The position numbers were made by a program, and so were the translations under genes. This document shows positions 17,079 through 25,041 of a stretch of DNA of 64,000 nt, piece by piece (position 1 is the first letter of the stretch; each line of letters starts with the position of its first letter). The notes below the pieces were generated by a model, which saw nothing but the letters and a program-made list of their open reading frames with translations, was not told the origin of the DNA and searched no databases. The stretch lies in assembly GCA_040398845.1 (NCBI GenBank), contig JBBATH010000011.1:57594-121593 (forward strand), in the 5' to 3' direction. Origin of the DNA: WLND01 sp040398845. GTDB taxonomy: Bacteria > Actinomycetota > Actinomycetes > S36-B12.

Positions 17079-17519
17079 ATGAGCGAATACATACTCCCTG
17101 AGCCCTCCCGAAGAGCCTTCCTCACCGGCGCCTGCGCGCTCGTGGGCCTATCTGTAGGCGCTGTCCTCCTCGCCGATGATGCGAGCGCAGCGCCTGGCAT
17201 CAAGCGACTTCCCGACGGCCGCGTTCAGGTCACGGTGTCGAAGGTGAGCGCCCTCGCCAAGCCCGGCGGGGTCGTGGCCCTCGGCAACGTGAAGGGAGTC
17301 CCGACAGCGATCGTGCGAACGCAGGCGAGCAAATACGTCGCACTGGACCTCCGTTGCCCCCATGCTGGCGTCACCGTGGGTCTGGATGGCGCTGATTGGC
17401 TCTGTGCCGCCCACGGCTCGCAATTCGCCCTTGACGGCGCACTCGAGTTGGGCCCGGCAACGAAGGGGCTCGCGCGGGTGACGTCACGACTGTCCAACGG
17501 GGTACTCACCATCGGGTGA
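17079..17519 (+). CDS. Exported Rieske [2Fe-2S] protein
   Basis: 146 residues. A twin-arginine motif SRRAFLTG at 10-17 and a hydrophobic stretch indicate Tat export. The Rieske cluster ligands are C93 and H95 (CPHAG) and C109 and H112 (CAAHGS), which bind a [2Fe-2S] cluster. The protein is small and lacks an oxygenase or cytochrome bc1 domain, so it is probably a stand-alone electron carrier, as in many actinobacterial Rieske (2Fe-2S) proteins. GTG 17061 is an alternative start. Confidence 0.85.
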   Translation: MSEYILPEPSRRAFLTGACALVGLSVGAVLLADDASAAPGIKRLPDGRVQVTVSKVSALAKPGGVVALGNVKGVPTAIVRTQASKYVALDLRCPHAGVTVGLDGADWLCAAHGSQFALDGALELGPATKGLARVTSRLSNGVLTIG

Positions 17520-17537
17520 GCCCCGGATCCGAAGCAG

Positions 17538-17631
17538 TGGCGGAGGCGGGGAGATTTGAACTCCCGATGGGCGTTAAAGCCCAAACCGCATTAGCAGTGC
17601 GGCGCCATAGACCGGACTAGGCGACGCCTCC
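17538..17631 (-). tRNA. tRNA-Ser (anticodon GCT)
   Basis: On the minus strand the acceptor stem is GGAGGCG pairing with CGCCTCC, then discriminator G and an encoded CCA (17538-17540). The anticodon stem CCGCA/TGCGG encloses loop CTGCTAA, giving anticodon GCT (codons AGC/AGU). A long variable arm (GGGCTTTAACGCCC) is present, as required for serine tRNAs. Confidence 0.96.
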
Positions 17632-17758
17632 ATGCGGTCCCCGACGGGCACGAAATGCCCGCCGATCGGAACCGCCCACATATCGTAGCCCTGCCCGTCG
17701 GGCGGCAGAAATCGTCCTCCCGGATACGGCCGGGCGGCCTTCCGGCAGACTTGGCGCC

Positions 17759-18511
17759 ATGACGACCACCTTGGCCATTGATTGCGGCGGGGGCGGAATA
17801 AAGGGCTGCGTTCTCGACGAGTCCGGAACGATGCGCGCCCAGCCGATCCGAGTCCCCACCCCTTACCCGCTTCCAACCGAGCTCTTCGTCCAGACGCTGG
17901 TCGACCTCGGCGCCCAACTGCCACGTGCTGACCGAGCCACCGTCGGACTTCCCGGAATGATCCGCCACGGGGTCGTCGTCACCACGCCGCACTACGTCAC
18001 CCGCAGCGGTCCGCGGAGCAAGGTCGTCCCTGAGCTCGTTACCGAATGGGCCGGCTTCGATGCCAAGTCGGCTCTTGAGCGTGCCTTCGGCTATCAGGTG
18101 CGAGTGCTCAACGATGCCGAGGTTCATGGCGCCGGGGTCATCGCTGGCCAAGGGCTCGAAGTCGTCATGACCTTAGGCACCGGACTCGGATGCGCCATTT
18201 ACGATGGCGGCCGGCTCGCACCCCATCTTGAAATGTCCCAGGCCCCGCTCCGCTGGGGCCTCTCCTACGACACCTACATCGGCGAGCATGAACGACGCCG
18301 ACTCGGTGATGCCCTCTGGTCGCGACGCATCGCGCGCGTCGTCGAGGGTCTACGCCCGGTGTTCCTGTGGGATCGGCTCTACATCGGGGGCGGCAACTCC
18401 CGGCACATCACTCCGGTCGTGCTCAACCGCATCGGCGATGATGTCGTCATCGTTCCAAATGCCGCCGCGCTCGTCGGGGGCGCCCGCGCCTGGCTCCTCC
18501 AAATGGACTGA
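17759..18511 (+). CDS. ppgK: Polyphosphate glucokinase (ROK family)
   Basis: 250 residues, the usual length. PPGK phosphorylates glucose to glucose-6-phosphate using polyphosphate (and often ATP). The phosphate-binding motif IDCGGGGIKG lies at 7-16; the glucose-binding NDAEVHGAG near 119 includes the catalytic aspartate; LGTGLG follows. The C-terminal half (RWGLSYDTYIGEHERRRLG) resembles actinobacterial PPGKs. It lacks the CXCGXXGC zinc motif of other ROK proteins, as expected for PPGK. It connects to ppk1 in the same window, which makes the polyphosphate donor. Confidence 0.88.
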   Translation: MTTTLAIDCGGGGIKGCVLDESGTMRAQPIRVPTPYPLPTELFVQTLVDLGAQLPRADRATVGLPGMIRHGVVVTTPHYVTRSGPRSKVVPELVTEWAGFDAKSALERAFGYQVRVLNDAEVHGAGVIAGQGLEVVMTLGTGLGCAIYDGGRLAPHLEMSQAPLRWGLSYDTYIGEHERRRLGDALWSRRIARVVEGLRPVFLWDRLYIGGGNSRHITPVVLNRIGDDVVIVPNAAALVGGARAWLLQMD

Positions 18512-18530
18512 TGCAGATGAGCGGACGGCA

Positions 18531-19505
18531 ATGAGAGCAAACCGATGTTGGGTCCGTAGCCCCGACACCTTGGGTGTCGTCATGTACCTAGTGGCGGCGT
18601 TCCTGTTCGCGTTCAATGGCTCCATTGCCAAGCTCGCGATGGCCGCTGGACTCGATGCCATGCACCTGACTCAGTTGCGCAACGCGGGCGCAATGACCGT
18701 CCTCGTCCTTTTCGTCCTCGCCACGAACCGCAGTGCCTTTCGCATCAAGCGAGGCGAATTTCGTTTCCTGCTTGCTTACGGTGTCATTGCGTTCGTCCTC
18801 GTTCAATTCCTCTACTTCTTCACTATCTCGAGGCTGCCCCTCGGAGTCGGCACCCTGCTCGCCTTCCTTGCCCCCGTGGTCGTGGCACTGTGGGCGAAGT
18901 TTGGTCAACGGAGCTCGGTATCGAACAGGCTCTGGATCGCGATCGCCCTCACCCTCGTCGGGCTTGCACTCGTGGCACAGGTCTGGAACGGACTTCGCCT
19001 AGACCTCGTCGGCGTGTTCGCTGGCGTCGGGACCGCCGTTGCGCTGGCCGTTTACTGGCTGCTCGGCGAGGCCGGCCAGCGGCATCGCGACGGTGTCTCG
19101 CTGTCCATGTGGGGGTTCATTTTCGCCACTGGCGCATGGACCGTGCTAGCGCCGTGGTGGACCTTCCCCTGGGAGGTCCTTATCCTTCCCACCGACTCCC
19201 CCATGGCCGGCTTCCCCCCACTGCCTGTGTGGGCCATCATGCTGTGGGGGGTCCTGCTCGGTACTGTCGTGCCATTCCTTCTCGTCCTAGGGTCCCTGCG
19301 GCGCATCGGCGCGCAACGTGCCGGGATCGTCGCGACCACCGAGCCGCTCTGGGCCGGGCTCATCGCGATATTCGTGCTCAGCGAGTCGGTGTCCTGGCTT
19401 CAAGCCCTCGGAGCACTCATCGTGGTCGCCGGAATCATCACGGCTGAAACATCTCGACGCAGCGCCGCTACCGACCCGGAGGAATCTCTCCCGAGCCCCT
19501 TATGA
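18531..19505 (+). CDS. EamA/DMT-family permease (paralogue 1)
   Basis: 324 residues with ten transmembrane helices arranged as two EamA repeats. It begins 19 bases after ppgK and is probably in the same operon. It is clearly paralogous to the permease at 63035-63994: compare LVAAFLFAFNGSIAKLAMAAG with LLAATCFALNGTVSKAILTSG, and the shared VSLSMWGF/VSLTMWGF and LGTVVPF blocks. EamA proteins export or import metabolites; the substrate is unknown. Both copies sit beside glucose-metabolism genes. Its 3' end overlaps the convergent lacI-type gene by 38 bases. Confidence 0.85.
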   Translation: MRANRCWVRSPDTLGVVMYLVAAFLFAFNGSIAKLAMAAGLDAMHLTQLRNAGAMTVLVLFVLATNRSAFRIKRGEFRFLLAYGVIAFVLVQFLYFFTISRLPLGVGTLLAFLAPVVVALWAKFGQRSSVSNRLWIAIALTLVGLALVAQVWNGLRLDLVGVFAGVGTAVALAVYWLLGEAGQRHRDGVSLSMWGFIFATGAWTVLAPWWTFPWEVLILPTDSPMAGFPPLPVWAIMLWGVLLGTVVPFLLVLGSLRRIGAQRAGIVATTEPLWAGLIAIFVLSESVSWLQALGALIVVAGIITAETSRRSAATDPEESLPSPL

Positions 19506-20523
19506 CGAGCCCGGATGGCACCACGTACACAGCGGTCGGTAGGTCCGGCGCCTCGATTCGAGCAAAGGCGAGTCGAGCAGCCATCCGCCCGATCTCCCGC
19601 GGGTCCTGCGCCACCACGGTGACGCCCGGGTCCAACGCATCGGCCATTACAAAGTCGTCGAACCCGACGAGCGCCACCGAATGCTGGAGCCCCCGCACCT
19701 GTAGAGCGCGTACGGCGCCCATCGTGATGAGATTCTGTGCTGTGAAGATGGCCGTGGGAGGCTCGGGGGCATCGAGCAGTGCGAGCACAGCTTCAGTCGC
19801 AGCATCCTTCGTTCGAACCCCACGCCGGACGAGGTCCGGGAAAGCAGTCGCTCCCGCCAAACTCATCGCCTTCGCGTATCCGGCATGCCGTTGGCTCGCC
19901 GTCGTGATGGTCTCGTAATCTCCGACGAAGGCAATGCGGATGTGGCCACGCTCTAGGAGATGACGCGTAGCCAAGGCAGCGCCCGGCTCATTGTCCGTGA
20001 CGACGCAGTCAGCATCGAATCCGCGCGGTTCGCGATCGACGAAGACCACGGCAAGCCCACCCCGGCGCTCGTGGTCGAGGTACGTCTGGTCTCGTACCGT
20101 CGGAGACATGATGATGGCATCAACCCGGCGTTGGGTGAACGCGACGACGAGATCCCTCTCGCGCGCCGGGTTTTCGTCGACGCTCGCCGCGAAAACCGCC
20201 GTGCCGTGCTCGCGAGCGACCTCTTCAATTCCCCGGTGCACCGAGGAAAAATATGGGTTCGATACGTCCTCGAAAATCAGCCCAATGGTCGCGGTCTTGC
20301 GGTCGGATCGACGCAGATTGCTCGCCGTGAGGTCGTGCCGGTAGTCGAGCTCGTCGGCTGCTCGCTTCACCCTCCCGATGAGTACTTCTGACACTCCCGA
20401 CTCACTGTTCACAACGCGCGAAACAGTCTTGAGACTCACGCCTGCCAGCGCGGCCACATCACGCATGGTCGGGCGGGACCGCAGCCCATCGACCGTTGTC
20501 GGGGAATTAGATAACGTTGTCAT
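19468..20523 (-). CDS. LacI-family transcriptional repressor
   Basis: 351 residues. N-terminal HTH (TMRDVAALAGVSLKTVSRVV), hinge helix region (LTASNLRR) and a periplasmic-binding-protein-like sugar-sensing domain starting ATIGLIFEDVSNPYFS. It is divergent from the sugar ABC operon and very probably controls it and itself. ATG 20523 overlaps a LacI-type palindrome at 20510-20521, supporting autoregulation. The ligand is probably the transported sugar or a derivative. Confidence 0.92.
   Translation of the reverse strand: MTTLSNSPTTVDGLRSRPTMRDVAALAGVSLKTVSRVVNSESGVSEVLIGRVKRAADELDYRHDLTASNLRRSDRKTATIGLIFEDVSNPYFSSVHRGIEEVAREHGTAVFAASVDENPARERDLVVAFTQRRVDAIIMSPTVRDQTYLDHERRGGLAVVFVDREPRGFDADCVVTDNEPGAALATRHLLERGHIRIAFVGDYETITTASQRHAGYAKAMSLAGATAFPDLVRRGVRTKDAATEAVLALLDAPEPPTAIFTAQNLITMGAVRALQVRGLQHSVALVGFDDFVMADALDPGVTVVAQDPREIGRMAARLAFARIEAPDLPTAVYVVPSGLVIRGSGEIPPGR
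20490..20521. promoter_or_regulatory. LacI-family operator(s) over the repressor start
   Basis: GATAACGTTGTC at 20510-20521 is an imperfect palindrome centred on the ACGT typical of LacI-family operators, overlapping the repressor start codon region. A related sequence, CGACCGTTGTCG, lies at 20490-20501, two helical turns away inside the repressor gene. Confidence 0.55.
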
Positions 20524-20586
20524 TACGAAACCGAGTATCGCAGATGCTCCGCTTGACACTGCAAGTCTATGGAAATAGAAATAGCG

Positions 20587-20598
20587 GACACCGTTGTC
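20587..20598. promoter_or_regulatory. LacI-family operator upstream of the sugar ABC operon
   Basis: GACACCGTTGTC is an imperfect palindrome matching the site at 20510-20521 in its GTTGTC half. The two centres are about 77 bp apart, so repressor dimers could bridge them. It lies about 100 bases before the binding-protein start. Confidence 0.55.
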
Positions 20599-20696
20599 AT
20601 GAACGTGCATTCTGTGCCTCATTGGCGTGCATGTCAGCGATGGGAGTCCAAGGACTCCGAGCACGACAACCAACCAACCCCTTGAAGGGAAACCAC

Positions 20697-21863
20697 ATGA
20701 TCAACCGCGTTACTCGCGGGCGAGCCTTTGCCGCTGTTGCGGTCTTCGGCGTCGCTTCGATGGTGCTGGCGGCATGCGGCGGCAGTTCCACGTCGACCGA
20801 ATCCTCCGCGGCACCAGCAGCATCAGCAGCAGCACCGGCCGACTCAGCAGCACCGGCCGAGGGTGGCCAGGCAGTTGCCGTCTCCCTCATCACGAAGGAC
20901 TCGACCAACCCGTTCTTCGTCGCCATGCAAGAAGGCGCGAAGGCCACGGCTGCCGAGATCGGCGTCAACCTGACCGTTGGCTCCGGCAAGGCAGAGGGCG
21001 ACGACCAGGGTCAGATCGACCTCATCGAGAACGCCATCGCACAGGGCCAGAACGGCATCCTCATCACCCCGATGTCGGTCAACGTCAATGACGCCATCAA
21101 GAAGGCTCGCGACGCCGGACTCTTTGTCATTGCCCTCGACACCCCGACCGATCCGCCGGACGTCGTCGACATCACCTTCGCGACCGACAACTGCCTCGCC
21201 GGTGAGGCGATTGGTCAGTGGGCCGCAGGCAAGCTGAACGGCGAGAAGGCCGTCATTGCTCGCTTGGTCATCTTCAACGACCGCATGGTCTCGGTTGACT
21301 ACTGCCGCGACAACGGCTTCCTCAAGGGCATGGGCATTGACGTCGTTGACGCCAAGGTCATGGGCGACGAGGCTGCCACGGGCAAGTACGCCACCGGTGC
21401 CGGCGGCGACTACGAAATCGTCTGCCTCGAGGCCACTGGCGCCAACGAGGAGGGTGGCCGTAAGGGCATGGAGACCTGCCTTTCCAAGAACCCGGACATC
21501 AACGTGATCTACACGATCAACGAGCCGACTGCATTCGGTGCCGCTGCGGCACTCGAGGCTGCCGGCAAGGTGATCGGCAAGGACGTCATCATCGTGTCGG
21601 TCGACGGCGGACTCGCCGGCGTCGAGGCGGTCAAGAAGGGCCAGATCCAGGCCACCTCGCAGCAGTACCCGCTGCGTATGGCAGCCCTCGGTGTCCAGGC
21701 AATCTTCGACATCGTGAACTCGGGCACCAAGCCGCAGAACACCTCGGCTGACGGCACGTTCTTCGACACGGGTGTCACCCTGTGCACCGACGATCCCATG
21801 GAGACGGTCACGTCCGCTCCGCAGGAGTCGGCGCAGTACTGCATCGACAACGCCTGGGGCTAA
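20697..21863 (+). CDS. Sugar ABC transporter substrate-binding lipoprotein
   Basis: 388 residues. A lipoprotein signal peptide ends in LAACGG (modified Cys), followed by a Ser/Ala/Pro linker and a type I periplasmic-binding fold (VSLITKDSTNPFFVAMQEGAK). It resembles ribose/fructose/xylose binding proteins of the RbsB/FrcB group. GAAGGGA precedes ATG 20697. The mature part has several cysteines (DNCLAG, DYCRDN, EIVCLE, METCLS), which is more than usual for the group. It is the first gene of the operon and is separated from the permease by a strong hairpin. Confidence 0.92.
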   Translation: MINRVTRGRAFAAVAVFGVASMVLAACGGSSTSTESSAAPAASAAAPADSAAPAEGGQAVAVSLITKDSTNPFFVAMQEGAKATAAEIGVNLTVGSGKAEGDDQGQIDLIENAIAQGQNGILITPMSVNVNDAIKKARDAGLFVIALDTPTDPPDVVDITFATDNCLAGEAIGQWAAGKLNGEKAVIARLVIFNDRMVSVDYCRDNGFLKGMGIDVVDAKVMGDEAATGKYATGAGGDYEIVCLEATGANEEGGRKGMETCLSKNPDINVIYTINEPTAFGAAAALEAAGKVIGKDVIIVSVDGGLAGVEAVKKGQIQATSQQYPLRMAALGVQAIFDIVNSGTKPQNTSADGTFFDTGVTLCTDDPMETVTSAPQESAQYCIDNAWG

Positions 21864-21879
21864 ATCCCAGCAGATCAAC

Positions 21880-21914
21880 CGCGGGGCAGCAATCTTCTTG
21901 ATTGCTGCCCCGCG
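21880..21914. terminator. Strong hairpin between binding protein and permease
   Basis: Arms at 21880-21894 and 21900-21914 are perfectly complementary over 15 bp (CGCGGGGCAGCAATC) around a five-base TTCTT loop. There is no T-run after it. Such intergenic hairpins in ABC operons usually protect the upstream mRNA or attenuate transcription, so that more binding protein than permease is made. Confidence 0.85.
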
Positions 21915-21971
21915 GCGCACCCAGTCCGATAACGTCCTATTCACTCTGTTCAGACGTACGAAAGGCCCCGC

Positions 21972-23027
21972 GTGAGTCAAACACCTACGGTCACTGTGGA
22001 CCTCGCCGAGGAGTTCATGGGGCCACGAACCCCGATGCAGCGCCTTCAGTCGCTCCTCCACCGATACCCCTATGTGAGTCCGCTCGTTGTGCTCGTCTTC
22101 GCAATGGTGGTGTTCGCGCTCATCAATCCGCGATTCCTCCTGCCAGGCAACCTTTCGTTCCTCACCCAGCAGACCGTTGTTGTCGGCACGCTCGCCATCG
22201 CGCAGACCCTCATCATTCTCACCGCCGGCATCGACCTGAGCATCGGCGCCATCATGGTCTTCGGCCAGATGGTCATGGCCAATCTCGCCGTGTCGGTGAC
22301 AGCGTCCAACGTCCTGCCGATCGCCGGCCAGAACCCCATCATTGCCATCCTGCTCGGCATCCTCGCTGCCGTCCTCGCGGGTTGCCTCAACGGGTTCCTC
22401 ATCACACGTTTTAGGCTGCCACCATTCATCGTCACCCTCGGAACGCTCTCCGTCTTCACGGCCATCACCCTGATCCTGTTCAAGGCCAGAACCATTCAGG
22501 GACCGGAGATCCCCGACGCGCTCAAGTTCCTGGGCAAGACGTTCCAAATCGGCAGTTTCCAGCTGATGTACGGCGTCATCTTGATGGTGATCCTCTTTGC
22601 GATCTTCTCCTACATCCTGCGCTACACCGCTTGGGGCCGTCACATTTATGCGGTCGGAGATGATCCAGTCGCTGCCGAGCTCTCCGGCATCAACGTCAAT
22701 CGCGTCATCTTCAGCGTCTATGCCGTCGCCGGTCTCATCATGGGCATCGCATCCTGGGTCTACATCGGCCGCGTCGGTTCCGCCTCGCCGAACGCAGATC
22801 CGCTCATCAACCTCGACACGATTACCGCAGTTGTCATCGGTGGCGTGTCATTGTTCGGTGGACGAGGAACCCTCATCGGGACCTTCATCGGTGCGTTCAT
22901 CATCACCGTCGTCGAGAACGGCCTGGCGCTCGCGGGCCTCGACCAGGCATACCGGGTGCTGGCAGTCGGAATCCTCGTGATCCTTGCCGTCGCCATCGAC
23001 CAGTGGATCAGGAAGGTGAAAACATGA
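21972..23027 (+). CDS. Sugar ABC transporter permease
   Basis: 351 residues with about ten hydrophobic segments of the BPD_transp_2 (RbsC/FrcC) type; the conserved family stretches LTAGIDLSIGAIM and VVIGGVSLFGGRGTLIGTF are present. The start is GTG 21972 with GAAAGG upstream. It ends in ATGA overlapping the ATPase start. Confidence 0.93.
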   Translation: MSQTPTVTVDLAEEFMGPRTPMQRLQSLLHRYPYVSPLVVLVFAMVVFALINPRFLLPGNLSFLTQQTVVVGTLAIAQTLIILTAGIDLSIGAIMVFGQMVMANLAVSVTASNVLPIAGQNPIIAILLGILAAVLAGCLNGFLITRFRLPPFIVTLGTLSVFTAITLILFKARTIQGPEIPDALKFLGKTFQIGSFQLMYGVILMVILFAIFSYILRYTAWGRHIYAVGDDPVAAELSGINVNRVIFSVYAVAGLIMGIASWVYIGRVGSASPNADPLINLDTITAVVIGGVSLFGGRGTLIGTFIGAFIITVVENGLALAGLDQAYRVLAVGILVILAVAIDQWIRKVKT

Positions 23028-23830
23028 CAACCACAGCAGTCAACACAGCTCAGCCGGTCCTGCAGGCACGTGGGCTCGTCAAGGCCTTCGGTCGCGTGGT
23101 CGCGCTCAATGGTGCCGATCTCGAGCTGTACCCAGGTGAGGTTCTCGCCGTTGTGGGAGACAATGGCGCGGGAAAATCCAGTCTCATCAAGTGCTTCTCC
23201 GGTGCTCACACGCCCAATAGCGGTGAGATGCTCGTCGACAACGAGGTTGTCACCTTCCGCAGCACAAACGAAGCACGGCATGCCGGTATCGAGACGGTAT
23301 TTCAGACTCTGGCTGTTGCCCCCGCCCTCGATATCTCCGAGAACCTGTTTCTTGGGCGCGAGGTCCGCAGTCCCGGCATTCTCGGATCCGTCTTCCGCAA
23401 GCTCGACACAAAGTGGATGCGCGAGGAGTCGGCAAGGCATCTGAAGGAGCTCGGGATAGGAACGGTGCAGAGCATCACCCAGACCGTCGAGACCCTCTCT
23501 GGTGGGCAGCGACAGGCGGTAGCCGTGGCGCGGGCCGCGGCGTTCGGTTCACGAGTCATCATCCTTGATGAGCCGACCGCTGCACTTGGTGTCCGTGAGT
23601 CTGCCCGCGTTCTGCAGTTGATCAAAGACCTGCGCGACCGAGGAATGCCAGTCATCCTCATCTCGCACAACATGCCGCAGGTGTTCGAGGTTGCGAATCG
23701 AATCCATGTGCAGCGTCTCGGCCGGCGAGCAGCCGTCGTGACTCCGCAGACTCACACCATGAACGATGTGGTCGCGATCATGACCGGGGCACTCACGATC
23801 GACGAAGGCGATCAAGCACTGAGACCGTAG
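23024..23830 (+). CDS. Sugar ABC transporter ATP-binding protein (single domain)
   Basis: 268 residues with one ABC domain: Walker A GDNGAGKSSL, signature LSGGQRQAVAVARA, Walker B VIILDEPTAAL, switch histidine in ISHNMPQV. RbsA-type proteins carry two ABC domains; this single-domain form is like FrcA and must dimerise. ATG 23024 overlaps the permease stop and is preceded by AGGAAGGTG. A large inverted repeat starts 22 bases after its stop. Confidence 0.93.
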   Translation: MTTTAVNTAQPVLQARGLVKAFGRVVALNGADLELYPGEVLAVVGDNGAGKSSLIKCFSGAHTPNSGEMLVDNEVVTFRSTNEARHAGIETVFQTLAVAPALDISENLFLGREVRSPGILGSVFRKLDTKWMREESARHLKELGIGTVQSITQTVETLSGGQRQAVAVARAAAFGSRVIILDEPTAALGVRESARVLQLIKDLRDRGMPVILISHNMPQVFEVANRIHVQRLGRRAAVVTPQTHTMNDVVAIMTGALTIDEGDQALRP

Positions 23831-23852
23831 CCAATCACCCCCGTCATTTCAT

Positions 23853-23904
23853 CCAGAATCCGGCCCATTTGACCAAATAATTGGTCAAATGGGCCGGATT
23901 CTGG
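23853..23904. repeat. Intergenic palindromic repeat, locus B copy 1 (large perfect inverted repeat)
   Basis: Arms 23853-23876 and 23881-23904 are perfectly complementary over 24 bp with an ATAA loop. Each arm contains the shared core (GGGCCGGATTCTGG or its complement). It lies just past the ABC ATPase stop and could end or stabilise that transcript. Confidence 0.85.
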
Positions 23905-24020
23905 TCATCTCATCCCGCTCGTACTCGCCGCAGCCCGATGCGGTGGATGTCACCCTTTGGAAATGACGCACCCGGGGATATACGGGACATCCACTCGGAT
24001 GAAATGACGAAAAACGTCGC

Positions 24021-24064
24021 CAATTGACCAGAAATTTGGCCAGTTGAGCCGGATACTGGATGAA
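24021..24064. repeat. Intergenic palindromic repeat, locus B copy 2 (degenerate)
   Basis: CAATTGACCAGAAATTTGGC then CAGTTGAGCCGGATACTGGA: related to locus B copy 1 (TTGACCAAA, GGGCCGGATTCTGG) but with several changes. The interval 23905-24020 also holds shorter pieces (CACCCGGGGATATACGGG and CATCCACTCGGATG). No gene is seen in 23831-24122. Confidence 0.6.
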
Positions 24065-24122
24065 GTGCCCGTGGGGGGTGGGTGTGGCACTTGGACTTTG
24101 ATCTTGAGAGGGATTGGTTGCT

Positions 24123-24971
24123 GTGGCACCTGACTTTATGAGCGGTTTGACGGCGTCATTCGCAATGCCTGCTGCCGAGAATCCAACCGTTGCCGTTATG
24201 GACGCTGTATTCGCCCACCACGGGTTGAATGCGCGCTATATCAACTGCGAGGTGACCCCCGAAGCACTTGGCGGCGCCGTACGCGGTGCGCTGGCAATGG
24301 GTTTCATCGGGTTCAACTGCTCCCTCCCGCACAAGGTGAAGGTAATTGAGTTCCTTGACGAGCTCGCTCCCTCCGCGTCCATCATCGGTGCGGTCAATTG
24401 CGTCGTCATCAAGGACGGACGACTGATCGGCGAGAACACCGATGGTAAGGGTTTCGTCGAGTCACTCCGCACGGTCGTTGATCCGGCCGGAAAGGACTTC
24501 GTTATCTTCGGCGCCGGCGGGGCTGCGCGAGCAATCGCCGTCGAATCCGCGCTCGCAGGCGCCTCACACATCACAATCGTCAACACCACTGCGTCACGCG
24601 GTCAGGACCTCGTTGATCGCATCAACGCCGATACTGCGGCCACTGCCGCATTCATCCACTGGGACCTCACCTTCGAGGTTCCCACCACAACCGATATCGT
24701 CGTAAACGCGACCTCTGTGGGGCTCTTCCCAGACGTCGATGCGCGCTTGAACATCGACCCGAACTCGCTACGACCATCCATGGTGGTCGCTGATGTGATC
24801 CCCAATCCTCCCAAGACACGGCTCCTCGCAGATGCAGACGACCGTGGTTGCACCACGCTCGACGGCATGGGCATGCTCGTGAATCAAGGCCGGGTGGCCA
24901 TCAAACTCTGGACCGGTGTCGAGGTCGACGGCCAGGTCATGCGCCGAACGCTCGAAGAACTTTTCTCCTGA
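24123..24971 (+). CDS. Shikimate-dehydrogenase-like oxidoreductase (AroE family, atypical)
   Basis: About 282 residues with the AroE fold: catalytic lysine in NCSLPHKVKVIEF, catalytic aspartate in GENTDGKGF, NADP-binding loop IFGAGGAARAIAVE and C-terminal GMGMLVNQGRVAIKLWTG. The N-terminal substrate motif of true AroE (the S-X-S of HSLSP) is replaced by SFAMPAAENP, so the ring substrate is probably not shikimate. Its place after a LacI-controlled sugar ABC operon suggests sugar or cyclitol catabolism. GTG 24123 is chosen for spacing to GAGAGGG; TTG 24114 and ATG 24138 are alternatives. Confidence 0.75.
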   Translation: MAPDFMSGLTASFAMPAAENPTVAVMDAVFAHHGLNARYINCEVTPEALGGAVRGALAMGFIGFNCSLPHKVKVIEFLDELAPSASIIGAVNCVVIKDGRLIGENTDGKGFVESLRTVVDPAGKDFVIFGAGGAARAIAVESALAGASHITIVNTTASRGQDLVDRINADTAATAAFIHWDLTFEVPTTTDIVVNATSVGLFPDVDARLNIDPNSLRPSMVVADVIPNPPKTRLLADADDRGCTTLDGMGMLVNQGRVAIKLWTGVEVDGQVMRRTLEELFS

Positions 24972-24984
24972 CCCTCTCAACGAC

Positions 24985-25020
24985 CGTAAGGGGCGCCCGC
25001 AAATGCGAGCGCCCCTTACG
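24985..25020. terminator. Bidirectional hairpin between convergent genes
   Basis: CGTAAGGGGCGC at 24985-24996 pairs perfectly with GCGCCCCTTACG at 25009-25020 around a 12-base loop. It lies between the stops of the AroE-like gene and the convergent permease. There is no long T-run on either side. Confidence 0.75.
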
Positions 25021-25041
25021 ACTTGTACCTCCAGTGACCTT

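Noticed and set aside
17632..17758. Possible riboswitch or small RNA between tRNA-Ser and ppgK
   Set aside because: The GC-rich repeats (GGGCACGAAATGCCC) form only a short hairpin and no known motif is seen; it is probably the tRNA promoter region and the ppgK leader.
20844..22643. A 599-codon open frame on the minus strand across the ABC binding-protein and permease genes
   Set aside because: It mirrors two well-supported genes on the plus strand, is extremely rich in Asp/Glu/His/Arg with no domain, and is explained by GC-rich codon phase.
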